Of a DNA stretch of 64,000 bases, positions 9,500 through 17,704 are shown one piece after another. Position numbers and translations under genes: made by a program. The stretch is taken from positions 787,935 to 851,934 of the forward strand of contig JAFEAL010000005.1 of the NCBI GenBank assembly GCA_018266435.1, given 5' to 3'. Position 1 is the first letter of the stretch. Every line of letters starts with the position of its first letter. The notes beneath the pieces are model-generated. The model worked only from the letters and a program-made list of their open reading frames with translations, had not been told where the DNA came from and made no database searches. Origin of the DNA: Bacteroidota bacterium. Its GTDB lineage: Bacteria; Bacteroidota; Bacteroidia; Cytophagales; Cyclobacteriaceae.

Positions 9500-10351
9500 A
9501 TGCAGGATAAAGAACTTAAAGCGCTTGTTTCTTTACTGGATGATGATGATCAGCAGGTAATTTCGCACGTAGAAGAAAAAATATTGTCTATTGGCAAAGA
9601 AGCCATTCCTTTTTTAGAGCAGGAGTGGGAAAGTAACCTGAACCCCACCGTGCAAGGAAGAATTGAGGAGCTGATTCACACCCTGCAGTATGATTTAGTG
9701 CGCGAGCGGTTGAAAAACTGGTATGCCGGTAGTGAGCAAGACTTGCTTACCGGTATGTGGATTTTGGCCACGTATCAATACCCTGATTTAGAATTGGAGA
9801 AACTAAAGCAGGAGATGGAACAAGTTTACTATGAAACATGGCTTGAATTCAGACCCGACTTGTTTCCCTTTGATCAGGTGAAAGTGATCAATAGTGTACT
9901 CTATAATAAGCTGAAGTTTGGGGCAAACACCAAAAACTTTCATTCGCCTGGCAACTCCATGATTAATGTGGTGTTAGAATCCCGCAAAGGAAACCCGATT
10001 ACCCTTTGCGTGATTTACTTGTTGGTAGCTCAGAAATTAAAACTTCCCGTTTATGGGGTAAACCTGCCCAACCTTTTTATTCTCACATACAAAGACAACA
10101 ACCATCAATTTTATATCAATGCGTTTAATCGGGGGTTGATATTTTCAAAACAAGACATTGAAAATTATATCAATGAGTTGCACCTCGCTTCGCAGCCTTC
10201 ATTTTTTGAATCTTGCTCCAGCCTGGAGATCATTCGCAGAGCATTGCGAAATCTGGTGATGAGTTTTGAAAAAATGGGTGAGCACGCCAAAGCCGATGAA
10301 GTTAAAGTTTTACTGGTGGATATTTCGGATGGAGGAGATTTGGGAGTTTAG
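9500..10351 (+). CDS. SirB1/transglutaminase-like family protein
   Basis: This 283-residue cytosolic protein belongs to the SirB1 (transglutaminase-like core) group. After a HEAT-like helical N-terminus (about 1-65) comes the core with INSVLYNKLKFGANTKNFHS and the RKGNPITLCVIYLLVA segment. The latter corresponds to the conserved GxPxxLxxIY block, and it holds a cysteine (about 171) near the position of the transglutaminase-like nucleophile. The later HQFYINAFNRG segment carries the histidine. The biochemical role of the family is not settled. The stop codon overlaps the convergent mgtC gene by four bases, so no terminator separates them. Confidence 0.8.
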   Translation: MQDKELKALVSLLDDDDQQVISHVEEKILSIGKEAIPFLEQEWESNLNPTVQGRIEELIHTLQYDLVRERLKNWYAGSEQDLLTGMWILATYQYPDLELEKLKQEMEQVYYETWLEFRPDLFPFDQVKVINSVLYNKLKFGANTKNFHSPGNSMINVVLESRKGNPITLCVIYLLVAQKLKLPVYGVNLPNLFILTYKDNNHQFYINAFNRGLIFSKQDIENYINELHLASQPSFFESCSSLEIIRRALRNLVMSFEKMGEHAKADEVKVLLVDISDGGDLGV

Positions 10352-10986
10352 TACCCGAATGAAAGCACGTTAGGCTCGGCCTTCAGGGTCATAGTAAACA
10401 TTTCCAGTTTTTTTTCTGAGCCAAACACTTCGTAGATCACAACGAAAGAATGGTTGTCTTTAATGTCGCGTTTCTTTTTATAGCTCAGGTTTAGGTCAAT
10501 CAAAATTTTTTCAATATAGGCGTGGCTGTCATGGTCTGGCAGAAACCCTATTTTGTAAGTGCGCGACTGATGCCAGCGCTCGATCCATCCCTGAACATTT
10601 TCAAGAAAGGTAAGCACCACCAGTACTACACCTGAGCCAACGATAGCTACAAAATATTCTCCCGCACCTACTGCCATGCCGAGTGCTGCCGAGATCCAAA
10701 TGGTAGTAGCCGTAGTAATGCCCGAGATGGTAAGCCCGTCTTTGAAAATCACCCCGCCTCCCAAAAAGCCAATGCCGGTAACAATATTGGCCGCCAGTCG
10801 GTCGGGGTTGTTGGCACCCAGGTTCATTGAAATTTCGGTGAAGATGGTAGAACCCAGGCAAATCATGATCATGGTGCGCAGGCCGGCTGCCTTGCTCCGG
10901 TATTCCCGCTCAAGGCCAATGGCAGTGCCAATGACGAATGATACCAGCAGGCGCAAGGCTACTTCTAAATCCAGATTGAAGTCCAT
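10348..10986 (-). CDS. MgtC/SapB family membrane protein
   Basis: This 212-residue protein has the MgtC N-terminal hydrophobic domain of four to five helices, with the hallmark LVSFVIGTAIGLEREYRSKAAGLRT followed by MNLGANNPDRLAANIVTGIGFLGGG. A soluble C-terminal domain of about 75 residues follows. MgtC proteins support growth at low Mg2+ and modulate F-ATPase in some pathogens; in environmental species the role is unclear. The gene stands alone, convergent with the SirB1-like gene and divergent from the Rieske gene. Confidence 0.88.
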   Translation of the reverse strand: MDFNLDLEVALRLLVSFVIGTAIGLEREYRSKAAGLRTMIMICLGSTIFTEISMNLGANNPDRLAANIVTGIGFLGGGVIFKDGLTISGITTATTIWISAALGMAVGAGEYFVAIVGSGVVLVVLTFLENVQGWIERWHQSRTYKIGFLPDHDSHAYIEKILIDLNLSYKKKRDIKDNHSFVVIYEVFGSEKKLEMFTMTLKAEPNVLSFGY

Positions 10987-11066
10987 GCTAATTATTTTTA
11001 ACTTTAAAGATAGCCGATGAACTCAACATTTGGAATTTTTGGGCTAATCAAGTCAGGGTAAAATGT

Positions 11067-11074
11067 TAGTTTTG
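11067..11074 (+). promoter_or_regulatory. -7 box before the Rieske oxygenase gene
   Basis: TAGTTTTG matches the -7 consensus and lies 16 bases before the ATG at 11091. The nearest upstream TTG (11039-11041) is 25 bases away, longer than usual. Confidence 0.4.
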
Positions 11075-11090
11075 ATTTTAATACAGACGC

Positions 11091-12140
11091 ATGGCGGATC
11101 ATTCACTCTTTCTGAAGAATCTATGGTACCTGGCGTGCCATGGTTCATTTCTTAAACCGGGCAAGTTATTAGGTAAAGAAATGCTTGGCGAAAAAATTGT
11201 TTTGGGTCGCGATAAAAACGGAATACCTTTTGCCTTGCGCGATAACTGTGCTCACCGGGGTGTGCCTTTGTCGCAGGGATGGTTTAAAAACGATACCCTG
11301 CAATGCTGCTATCATGGTTGGGAATTTGGTACCGATGGTGTTTGTAAAAATATTCCGGCATTGCCGCCCGGAGGTACAATTGACGTTTCAAAGATCAAAG
11401 TATTTCAATATCCCTGCAAAGAAATAAACGGTACCATTTGGGTGTATATCCCTGAAAAAAAATTACCGAATACCGAACCCAAAATGCCTGTGCCGGATTT
11501 GATTTTATCGGCAGATAAAAAATTTCTTCATGTAGAGACGGTAACATTGCCGGCCGACATTGATCACTCAGTGATTGGCCTGATTGACCCTTCACACGTA
11601 ACGTTTGTGCACCAGTCCTGGTATTGGCGTTCAGCCAAAAAACGAAAATTGAAAGAAAAGAAATTTGAACCAAGCCCGCTTGGTTTTAAAATGGTTCGTC
11701 ATGCACCTTCTAATAATTCCAAAGGATATGGTATTTTGAAAGGAGGAACATCAACTGAAATTACGTTTGAAATCCCCGGCATCCGCTGGGAGCATATCAA
11801 AGTAGGTGAGAAGCACGAAATCATTTCCATTACAATACTCACACCGATCAATGATCACCAGACTGAACTTACCCATATTTTTTACAGCACACTCGCTATT
11901 TCGCGCTGGCTGTGGTGGCCGCTGAAACGATTAGGCAAACAATTTATCGGGCAGGATTTGGGAGTATTTCAAAAACTCAGCGAAGGCTTGAAGTCAAAAC
12001 CAACGCTTTCGCTCATTGGTGAACCTGATATGCAAGCGCGGTGGTACTATGAGATCAAAAGGTTGTGGGCTATTTCACAACAAAACAATGAACCGTTTGT
12101 GAACCCGGTAACTCCCCAAACACTGCATTGGGTAACATGA
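11091..12140 (+). CDS. Rieske-type non-haem iron oxygenase, alpha subunit-like
   Basis: This 349-residue protein has an N-terminal Rieske [2Fe-2S] domain with ligands C53/H55 (CAHRG) and C72/H75 (CCYHGW). A C-terminal mononuclear iron domain follows, with DPSHVTFVH supplying the D/H/H facial triad region near residues 164-172. It fits the aromatic ring-hydroxylating or pheophorbide oxygenase-like group, in which electrons pass from the Rieske centre to the iron to activate O2. No ferredoxin or reductase gene lies nearby, so the electron donor must be elsewhere. The substrate cannot be read from the sequence. The C-terminus holds conserved tryptophan-rich segments rather than membrane helices. 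Confidence 0.88.
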   Translation: MADHSLFLKNLWYLACHGSFLKPGKLLGKEMLGEKIVLGRDKNGIPFALRDNCAHRGVPLSQGWFKNDTLQCCYHGWEFGTDGVCKNIPALPPGGTIDVSKIKVFQYPCKEINGTIWVYIPEKKLPNTEPKMPVPDLILSADKKFLHVETVTLPADIDHSVIGLIDPSHVTFVHQSWYWRSAKKRKLKEKKFEPSPLGFKMVRHAPSNNSKGYGILKGGTSTEITFEIPGIRWEHIKVGEKHEIISITILTPINDHQTELTHIFYSTLAISRWLWWPLKRLGKQFIGQDLGVFQKLSEGLKSKPTLSLIGEPDMQARWYYEIKRLWAISQQNNEPFVNPVTPQTLHWVT

Positions 12141-12304
12141 TGACATTCAAAAAAAAATACATTGTAGTTGCCACCGGCTATCAAGGTTCTTTACTTCGAA
12201 TTACTACGGATATCTTCTTGACATCAGGTGGTGGATGCATTTGGTGCGTATGATTTTTTAGTACTGGCCAGGTAGTAGTGCTGACTAAAATTTACTAACT
12301 CCTA

Positions 12305-12967
12305 TCAAAGGGCAAATCCCATCAAGGCTATTACATGGCAGGCTGTGCCTGCGAGCACAAACAAGTGCCAAACAAAATGGGCGTATTTTAATCGGTGGTC
12401 ATAAACAAAAAACAAGACACCGGCCGAATACATCACCCCGCCACCCATTAACCAAAACAATCCCCAGAAAGGCAGCGCATCATACAGGGGTTTTGCTGCC
12501 ACCACGGCCAGCCATCCCATGCCAAGGTACAAAGCGGTTGAAAGTTTATCTGATTTTACATCGCGTACTGATTTGAGTACAATTCCGGCAGCGGCCAATG
12601 CCCAGGTAACTCCAAAAAGTGACCAGCCCCAAGCTCCATATAAAACCGTAAGGGTAAACGGTGAGTAGGTGCCGGCAATTAATAGAAAGATAGCGCAGTG
12701 GTCAAACAGTTTAAAAACCTGTTTCGTACGACTGTGCGGAAAAGCATGGTACAAGGTTGAAGCGAGGTAAAGCATCATCATGGTGGCCCCAAAAATACTT
12801 ACACCTACAATTGCCGCAGCTCCGTGCGCTTTTAAAATCAGGATAGGTGTAATGGCAACGGCTGCCAAAAAACCAACACCGTGACTGATGCTGTTGGAAA
12901 TTTCTTCTCCTACTGTTTGAGGGTAGTCTTGGTGATAAAGGCCGGGTGACAAGTCAGGGTCTTTCAT
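12305..12967 (-). CDS. Hemolysin III / PAQR family membrane protein (TrhA-like)
   Basis: This 220-residue protein has seven predicted helices and the PAQR motifs: EEISNSISHGVG near the N-terminus, HAFPHSR and FKLFDHCAIFLLIAGTYSPF in the middle, and HFVWHLFVLAGTACHVIAL at the end. The aspartate and histidines of these motifs form a zinc-dependent hydrolase-like site in the family. Bacterial members affect membrane energetics or lipid homeostasis rather than being true haemolysins. The start lies 24 bases from the 3' end of rnpB on the same strand, so it may be read through from rnpB or have its own start within the short A/T-rich gap. Confidence 0.88.
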   Translation of the reverse strand: MKDPDLSPGLYHQDYPQTVGEEISNSISHGVGFLAAVAITPILILKAHGAAAIVGVSIFGATMMMLYLASTLYHAFPHSRTKQVFKLFDHCAIFLLIAGTYSPFTLTVLYGAWGWSLFGVTWALAAAGIVLKSVRDVKSDKLSTALYLGMGWLAVVAAKPLYDALPFWGLFWLMGGGVMYSAGVLFFVYDHRLKYAHFVWHLFVLAGTACHVIALMGFAL

Positions 12968-12990
12968 AGATTATACATAAGAATAAAATA

Positions 12991-13392
12991 AAAAAGCAAA
13001 CCTGTAAGCCGGGTTCTGTTCCCCGACTTTAGTCGGGGTGCTTATCATTTATCTAGCCCTGATGTCGCCACCAGGATCAATCAGCCTACCCAATCCCGAT
13101 AGAGCAGAAAACTGTTCAAGGAACGGGCAGTTCCATCATCGGGACCTATTTGGCCTTTCAACCCGTAAGGCTTGCCATGCCCCGGGTGTCACCACCCGGG
13201 CGGTGGGCTTTTACCCCGCCTTTTCACCTTTTCCTGCCGCAATCAAGTTGCAACGGGTAGTTTGTTTTCTGTGGCGCTCTCTGTCTCCCGACAAGTCGGG
13301 GGCCTTCCCGTTAGGAAGTACGGTGCCCTGTGTTGCCCGGACTTTCCTTACTGACGGTAACCGTCAGCACGATAAGCCGGTTTGCTTTTGTG
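12991..13392 (-). ncRNA. rnpB: RNase P RNA (bacterial class A)
   Basis: Read on the minus strand, the region holds the universal AGGAAAGTCCGGGCAACACA core near the 5' end and ends with AGAACCCGGCTTACAGG. The terminal helix P1 is formed by GCAAACC at the 5' end and GGTTTGC at the 3' end, which fixes the ends to within a few bases; a T-rich tail (TTTTTTATTTTATTC) follows. The ribozyme removes 5' leaders from pre-tRNAs with the RnpA protein. A minus-strand TACCTTTG -7 box (13402-13395) lies at its 5' end. An apparent 121-residue plus-strand frame across it is an artefact. Confidence 0.95.
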
Positions 13393-13394
13393 TG

Positions 13395-13427
13395 CAAAGG
13401 TAGCAATCAAAAAAATATTTATCTTTG
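13395..13427. promoter_or_regulatory. Back-to-back -7 boxes for rnpB and the channel gene
   Basis: A minus-strand TACCTTTG (13402-13395) points to rnpB, and 17 bases away a plus-strand TATCTTTG (13420-13427) points to the gene at 13452. Both match TAnnTTTG. Clear -33 elements at normal spacing are not visible for either. Confidence 0.5.
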
Positions 13428-13451
13428 AAATGTGGCCCTAACCCCGCCTGT

Positions 13452-14396
13452 ATGAAGCATTGGCTCAAATTGATTATTCCTCTGCTGTTTGCATTTCAGT
13501 TATCACAAGCTAAATCAAGACCCGACACCGTAAGAGTGGGTGCATTTATTATCAGCATTCATGATATTGATTTTCATGACTTACAATACACCGTGCGCAT
13601 GTGGTTATGGTTCAACTACGATAATCCAAAATTTGATTTTTCCAAACAAATTGATATTCCTAATGCCAAAGACATTGAAATATCATCGGTAAGTATTGAC
13701 ACGGTAAACGGTAGATACTGGGCGCAGATGCGTGTGAAGTGTACCATGAAAGAAAACTGGAAGGTGAAGGATTTCCCTTTTGATGAACAACACTTGAAAA
13801 TTATTATTGAAGACGAAGAGCAAGGCATAGACAACGTGGTGTTTGTGGCCGATACAGCCAATAGTCGTTTTGATAATGTAGAGGTATTGGAAGGTTGGAA
13901 TGTAGATGCCTTTAAGGTAGCAACAGGCAAAAGCACCTATAAAACTTCGTTTGGTAATCCAGTTCCCGGCCATCACGTTCAAACTTTTTCCATGTTCACT
14001 ATTGAAATGGATATTGAGCGCGAGGCAACAGGGTTATTTTTGAAAGTCTTTGTAGGTATGTATTTCGCTTTTTTAATCGCACTGGTTAGTTTCCTTTCAG
14101 ATACCAATGAATTGGAACCCCGCTTTGGGTTACCTGTTGGCGGTTTATTTGCCGCGGTGGGAAATAAATACATCATTGATTCATTGCTGCCTCAATCTTC
14201 GCAGTTTAGTTTGGTAGATATCTTACATAGCCTCACATTTTTGGGTATCTTCGGTATATTGACAGTTTCAGCTATTGCGTTGAAACTTCACAACAACGAC
14301 CAGGTGGTGAAAGCCCACCGAGTCAATAAAGTTGGAGCAGTCATAATAATCGTGGGCTACGTGGCAGCCAATGTTTACTACATAGTTACTTCGTAA
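13452..14396 (+). CDS. Candidate prokaryotic pentameric ligand-gated ion channel
   Basis: This 314-residue protein has the layout of the Cys-loop receptor superfamily. A signal peptide (1-20) is followed by a beta-rich extracellular domain (about 25-190) with the hallmark DFPFDEQ (FPFDEQ at 108-113). Four membrane helices follow at about 194-215, 225-245, 253-280 and 290-312. As in bacterial homologues, the disulfide Cys loop is absent. The region between helices 2 and 3 contains the expected proline and aspartate (SLLP, then LVDIL). The frame also opens with TTG at 13425, but that lies inside the -7 box, so the ATG at 13452 is used. The stop is three bases from the convergent kup stop. The ligand and ion selectivity are unknown. 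Confidence 0.75.
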   Translation: MKHWLKLIIPLLFAFQLSQAKSRPDTVRVGAFIISIHDIDFHDLQYTVRMWLWFNYDNPKFDFSKQIDIPNAKDIEISSVSIDTVNGRYWAQMRVKCTMKENWKVKDFPFDEQHLKIIIEDEEQGIDNVVFVADTANSRFDNVEVLEGWNVDAFKVATGKSTYKTSFGNPVPGHHVQTFSMFTIEMDIEREATGLFLKVFVGMYFAFLIALVSFLSDTNELEPRFGLPVGGLFAAVGNKYIIDSLLPQSSQFSLVDILHSLTFLGIFGILTVSAIALKLHNNDQVVKAHRVNKVGAVIIIVGYVAANVYYIVTS

Positions 14397-14399
14397 GGG

Positions 14400-16397
14400 T
14401 TAATTCGTCTGGCTGTGGTAGCGCAGCTCTTTTTCACGCTCGGCATCTTCTTTTTCACGCTTGATTCTCACTTTGGCTATGGGGCCTACCATGATAGGCA
14501 CATTCTCTACTTCCACATTGGCCAGTTCAAGCCCATACATCTCTTCGGTGGAGAGGCTGTGTTTTTTAATGAAGCGGTAGCCTTGGATGATCATATTGTC
14601 GAACGAAGAAATTTCACTATCCACCGAAGCGAGCGAGTGTAAAATAACAAACTTAAAATCGGCCGGCAGGCTGTGCTTACGCAGTGAGTCATAGTGGCTG
14701 GTGAGATCTATCTCTGAAGTTTCTGCCATATCGCGCAGAATTTTATTGAAGAGCAGGTTCACCCGGTGGTTGGCTTTGAATCCTAATTTAATCCTGATAA
14801 AAAAACATTTTTTAGGAATGATGGTATCCACAGAATATTTAGAAGTGTAAGGGCTATCTACCGTGTCAACGTGAATGAACCAATAGACATCGGCCCGCTT
14901 GGGGCGCTTTTTGAAAATAGAATATATGATGTTGGAGTCGATGTAGCGTTTGCTGTTGGCAACAGCCATGTACACTAAATTAGTAGCTTCTTTGGGAATG
15001 GAATTGTCGGCTTGTAATTCTTCAATCAACGGAACATAGTGTTTCAAATCGACAAACTCAGTATGCCGGTCGCGCAGGTGGCGAGCCTTAAGCAGTACAT
15101 ACATCATCACAAAAAATAGCAGGGCAATGGAGTAAGTAAACCATCCGCCTTGTTCAAACTTGTGAAAATTGGCAATAAGAAAGAGTGTTTCAAGTGTAAA
15201 AAATAAAAGGGCTATGCCGGCCGTGCGTATGCGCGAGTGTTTGGCTGTGTTGAAATAAAAAACAAGGAGTGTGGTGGTCATCAACATATTCAGAATGATG
15301 GCCAAGCCGTAAGCACCCTCCATGGCCGAAGAACTTTGGAAGATCCAAACCACGGCAATGGTTCCTACCATCAAAACCCAGTTAATGGCCGGTATATAAA
15401 TTTGCCCTTTCAGTTGGCTGGGATAGCGCACTTTGGTGCTGGGCCACAGCTTAAGTTTCATGGCTTCGTTCACAAGTGTGAATGTGCCTGAAATTAATGC
15501 CTGACTGGCAATGATAGCAGCCGATGTAGCGATGATGATGCCAATGATCAAAAACTGCTCAGGTACCAATGCATAAAAAGGAATTTTTCCGTTGAGCACG
15601 GTTCCCTTTTGCGAAAGCAACCAAGCTGCCTGCCCGAAATAATTGAGTAACAATGCAATTTTTACAAAACCCCAGCCCACGCGAATATTCCCTTTTCCAC
15701 AATGGCCCAGATCAGAGTACAAGGCTTCGGCCCCCGTAGTGCAGAGAAATACTTCGCCCAAGAGCCAGAACCCATCCGGATAGTCGGTAAGTAAATCCCA
15801 GGCATATATCGGATTAATGGCCTTCAGCACCTCTGGATGAGGCAATACATAAGATAATCCAAGCCCCCCAATCATGATGAACCAAAGCATCATGATCGGG
15901 CCAAACGTTTTACCCACGATGTTGGTACCAAACTGTTGATAGATAAATAGCAAAATCAGAATACCGATCACCACCGGCACAATAGGAAAGTTGGGGTAGT
16001 CCAACGATACTCCCTCTACAGCTGAAGTAATGCTGATGGCCGGAGTGATAAATCCGTCTGCAATAAGCGAAGCGCATCCGATAATGGCCGGAAAAACTAC
16101 CCAGGTAACTTTGTACTTGCGTACCAGAGCATACAGGGCAAAAATTCCACCTTCCCCTTTGTTATCGGCATTTAATGCCAGGTAGATATACTTAAAAGAG
16201 GTAATCAGGGTGAGTGTCCAAAATACGCAACTTACCCCGCCCAACACCAACTCTTCAGAAATCTGACGGGTTCCTATGATTGCCTTGTACACATACAAAG
16301 GCGATGTTCCGATGTCACCATAAATGATACCAAACGACACCAGCACGCCAGCGGCCGTAAGGGGAATCTTATGAAATTGTTCTTTCGGATTTACCAT
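14400..16397 (-). CDS. kup: Kup-type low-affinity potassium uptake transporter
   Basis: This 665-residue inner-membrane protein of the KUP/HAK/KT family imports K+ with H+. The first helix carries the signature GIIYGDIGTSPLYVYKA, and about twelve helices reach to residue 440. A hydrophilic cytoplasmic domain of about 200 residues ends the protein, as in E. coli Kup. The gene is single, converging on the candidate channel gene. In its vicinity the K+-dependent pyrophosphatase (17705-19885) is another protein whose activity depends on cytoplasmic K+. Confidence 0.95.
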   Translation of the reverse strand: MVNPKEQFHKIPLTAAGVLVSFGIIYGDIGTSPLYVYKAIIGTRQISEELVLGGVSCVFWTLTLITSFKYIYLALNADNKGEGGIFALYALVRKYKVTWVVFPAIIGCASLIADGFITPAISITSAVEGVSLDYPNFPIVPVVIGILILLFIYQQFGTNIVGKTFGPIMMLWFIMIGGLGLSYVLPHPEVLKAINPIYAWDLLTDYPDGFWLLGEVFLCTTGAEALYSDLGHCGKGNIRVGWGFVKIALLLNYFGQAAWLLSQKGTVLNGKIPFYALVPEQFLIIGIIIATSAAIIASQALISGTFTLVNEAMKLKLWPSTKVRYPSQLKGQIYIPAINWVLMVGTIAVVWIFQSSSAMEGAYGLAIILNMLMTTTLLVFYFNTAKHSRIRTAGIALLFFTLETLFLIANFHKFEQGGWFTYSIALLFFVMMYVLLKARHLRDRHTEFVDLKHYVPLIEELQADNSIPKEATNLVYMAVANSKRYIDSNIIYSIFKKRPKRADVYWFIHVDTVDSPYTSKYSVDTIIPKKCFFIRIKLGFKANHRVNLLFNKILRDMAETSEIDLTSHYDSLRKHSLPADFKFVILHSLASVDSEISSFDNMIIQGYRFIKKHSLSTEEMYGLELANVEVENVPIMVGPIAKVRIKREKEDAEREKELRYHSQTN

Positions 16398-16574
16398 AAT
16401 GCGACAAGAACCAATCTTGTGTTAGCTGAAAAGCGTGAGGAGTTCAGGATGGCAAAAGGAATAGGCATTATTGCACGTAAGGCAAACGGACACAAATTTA
16501 CGTCAACTCAAAGGATTTATCGACTGCTTGAAAAAAATAATTTAAATAGACATTTTATGCTGTGAATAGGAGTG

Positions 16575-16582
16575 TATTTTTG
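16575..16582 (+). promoter_or_regulatory. -7 box before the coiled-coil lipoprotein gene
   Basis: TATTTTTG matches the -7 consensus and lies 21 bases before the ATG at 16604. No TTG is seen at the usual -33 distance. It argues that translation does not begin at the GTG at 16562. Confidence 0.4.
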
Positions 16583-16603
16583 CAGCAAACAACTAACATC
16601 TGT

Positions 16604-17347
16604 ATGGCAAAAACCCTATTATCAATCGTAGCCGGTTTGTTTTTACTGGCTGGCTGCGACAGTAAATCTGAGAAACTACAAACCCAGGTAGATTCCCTGC
16701 GCGAAGCGCTGCAAACCAATCAAAAATTTGTACAAACACTTCAAGAGGTGGGTACTCTGATGGACTCCATTGACGCCAACCGTCAGCACCTGCAGGTGAA
16801 TGTGGTAGAGGGTACTACCTACTCAGATTACACGTCCCGTATGAAGGACATTAACAAGTATGTGAAAGACACCCAGGGAAAAATTGAGGACCTGGAAAAA
16901 GCCGCCAAAAAATCTAAGGGCATGGCTAATACCTATGCGGCTACTATTAAAAAGTTGAAGGCCGACCTCGAGTCAAAAAACCAGGAGATTGCATCGCTGC
17001 AACAAAAGGTAACTGAACTGGGCCAGGAGAACTCAGATCAAAAAATTAAAATAGACCTGCAACAAGCTGAGATCAATGACAAGGCTGCTCAGATTGAATC
17101 GAAGAAACAGGAGCTGGCTTTATTGGAAGAGAAAATCCAGCAAGTGCAATTGCAAAGCAAAGTGAGCGAAGCAGATTCGTATTTTGCCCGTGGTCAGGCT
17201 GTAGAAGAAGCCGCTAACCGCACCAAATTGGCTCCTCGCAAGAAAAAAGAAACATACAAAGAGGCGATAGAACTATACAAAAAAGCATTGAGCCTCGGCA
17301 AGCAGGAAGCGCAAGCTAAAATTGATGCCTTGAGCAAAAAAATATAA
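16604..17347 (+). CDS. Coiled-coil lipoprotein of unknown function
   Basis: This 247-residue lipoprotein has a short signal peptide with the lipobox LLAGC (cysteine 18) and then an almost unbroken coiled coil. Heptad-like runs occupy about residues 22-55, 85-120 and 120-190, rich in Gln, Lys, Glu and Ser. The last 50 residues form a helical, TPR-like segment (YKEAIELYKKALSLGKQEA). It is probably tethered to a membrane and acts as a scaffold or spacer in the periplasm. I cannot name the family. The gene is followed by a strong terminator (17367-17396). A GTG further upstream is in frame but lies before the -7 box. Confidence 0.8.
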   Translation: MAKTLLSIVAGLFLLAGCDSKSEKLQTQVDSLREALQTNQKFVQTLQEVGTLMDSIDANRQHLQVNVVEGTTYSDYTSRMKDINKYVKDTQGKIEDLEKAAKKSKGMANTYAATIKKLKADLESKNQEIASLQQKVTELGQENSDQKIKIDLQQAEINDKAAQIESKKQELALLEEKIQQVQLQSKVSEADSYFARGQAVEEAANRTKLAPRKKKETYKEAIELYKKALSLGKQEAQAKIDALSKKI

Positions 17348-17366
17348 CGGCATAAATGTTAAAATA

Positions 17367-17396
17367 AAAAAGCCCCGGAAATAACCGGGGCTTTTT
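17367..17396 (+). terminator. Strong rho-independent terminator
   Basis: AAAAAGCCCCGG (17367-17378) pairs perfectly with CCGGGGCTTTTT (17385-17396) around a six-base loop and ends in a T-rich run. The matching A run makes it usable in both directions; it lies between the lipoprotein gene and a decayed minus-strand remnant. Confidence 0.9.
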
Positions 17397-17419
17397 CTTT
17401 GAGAAAAAAATCGTACAAT

Positions 17420-17700
17420 CTAAAAATGATATAACACACCAAAATTTAAGATCAGATTACCGAGGGGATAAGATGGCTTGACATCTTTTCTGCTCGGGTA
17501 GGGTCTTGATTACTGTCGTAAGCCGATTTGAAAACTGATGATATTTCTTTTGGCTAATGAATGGTTTTGCTTGATGGGTTACAATTGTTCATTACTAAGT
17601 CGCGTGTTGAACAGATTTTGTGCCAACGTAATATTCCACTTTATCAACGAAAGTACTCAATACCCCTTGGTATATAAAAATAGTCGTTGCCGATCAGGTT
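17420..17700 (-). pseudogene. Remnant of an outer-membrane beta-barrel protein
   Basis: No intact gene fills the 308 bases between the terminator and hppA. Read on the minus strand, the last 29 codons before a TAG (17422-17420) end in NLILNFGVLYHF, a typical final beta-strand with terminal phenylalanine. In the same frame, after a TAA (17512-17510), another strand-like run lies upstream (NIISFQIGLRQ). Further up, barrel-like pieces such as VDKVEYYVGTK are in other frames. This pattern of coding-like fragments broken by stops and shifts suggests a decayed, truncated barrel gene. It is a reading by eye, not a database match. Confidence 0.4.
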
Positions 17701-17704
17701 TTTA

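Noticed and set aside
9199-9510. A 103-codon frame in the gap before the SirB1-like gene
   Set aside because: Its content is Cys/Leu/Lys/Arg-rich without any motif, and it overlaps the next start codon.
12141-12304. Possible tRNA-like sequence (a TTCGAATT stretch near 12200)
   Set aside because: It lacks a paired T-stem and acceptor stem; no cloverleaf could be drawn.
13038-13403. A 121-codon plus-strand frame
   Set aside because: It lies inside rnpB, whose conserved core and P1 helix explain the sequence.
16371-16565. A 64-codon plus-strand frame over the kup start
   Set aside because: It overlaps the divergent kup start region and has no family-like features.
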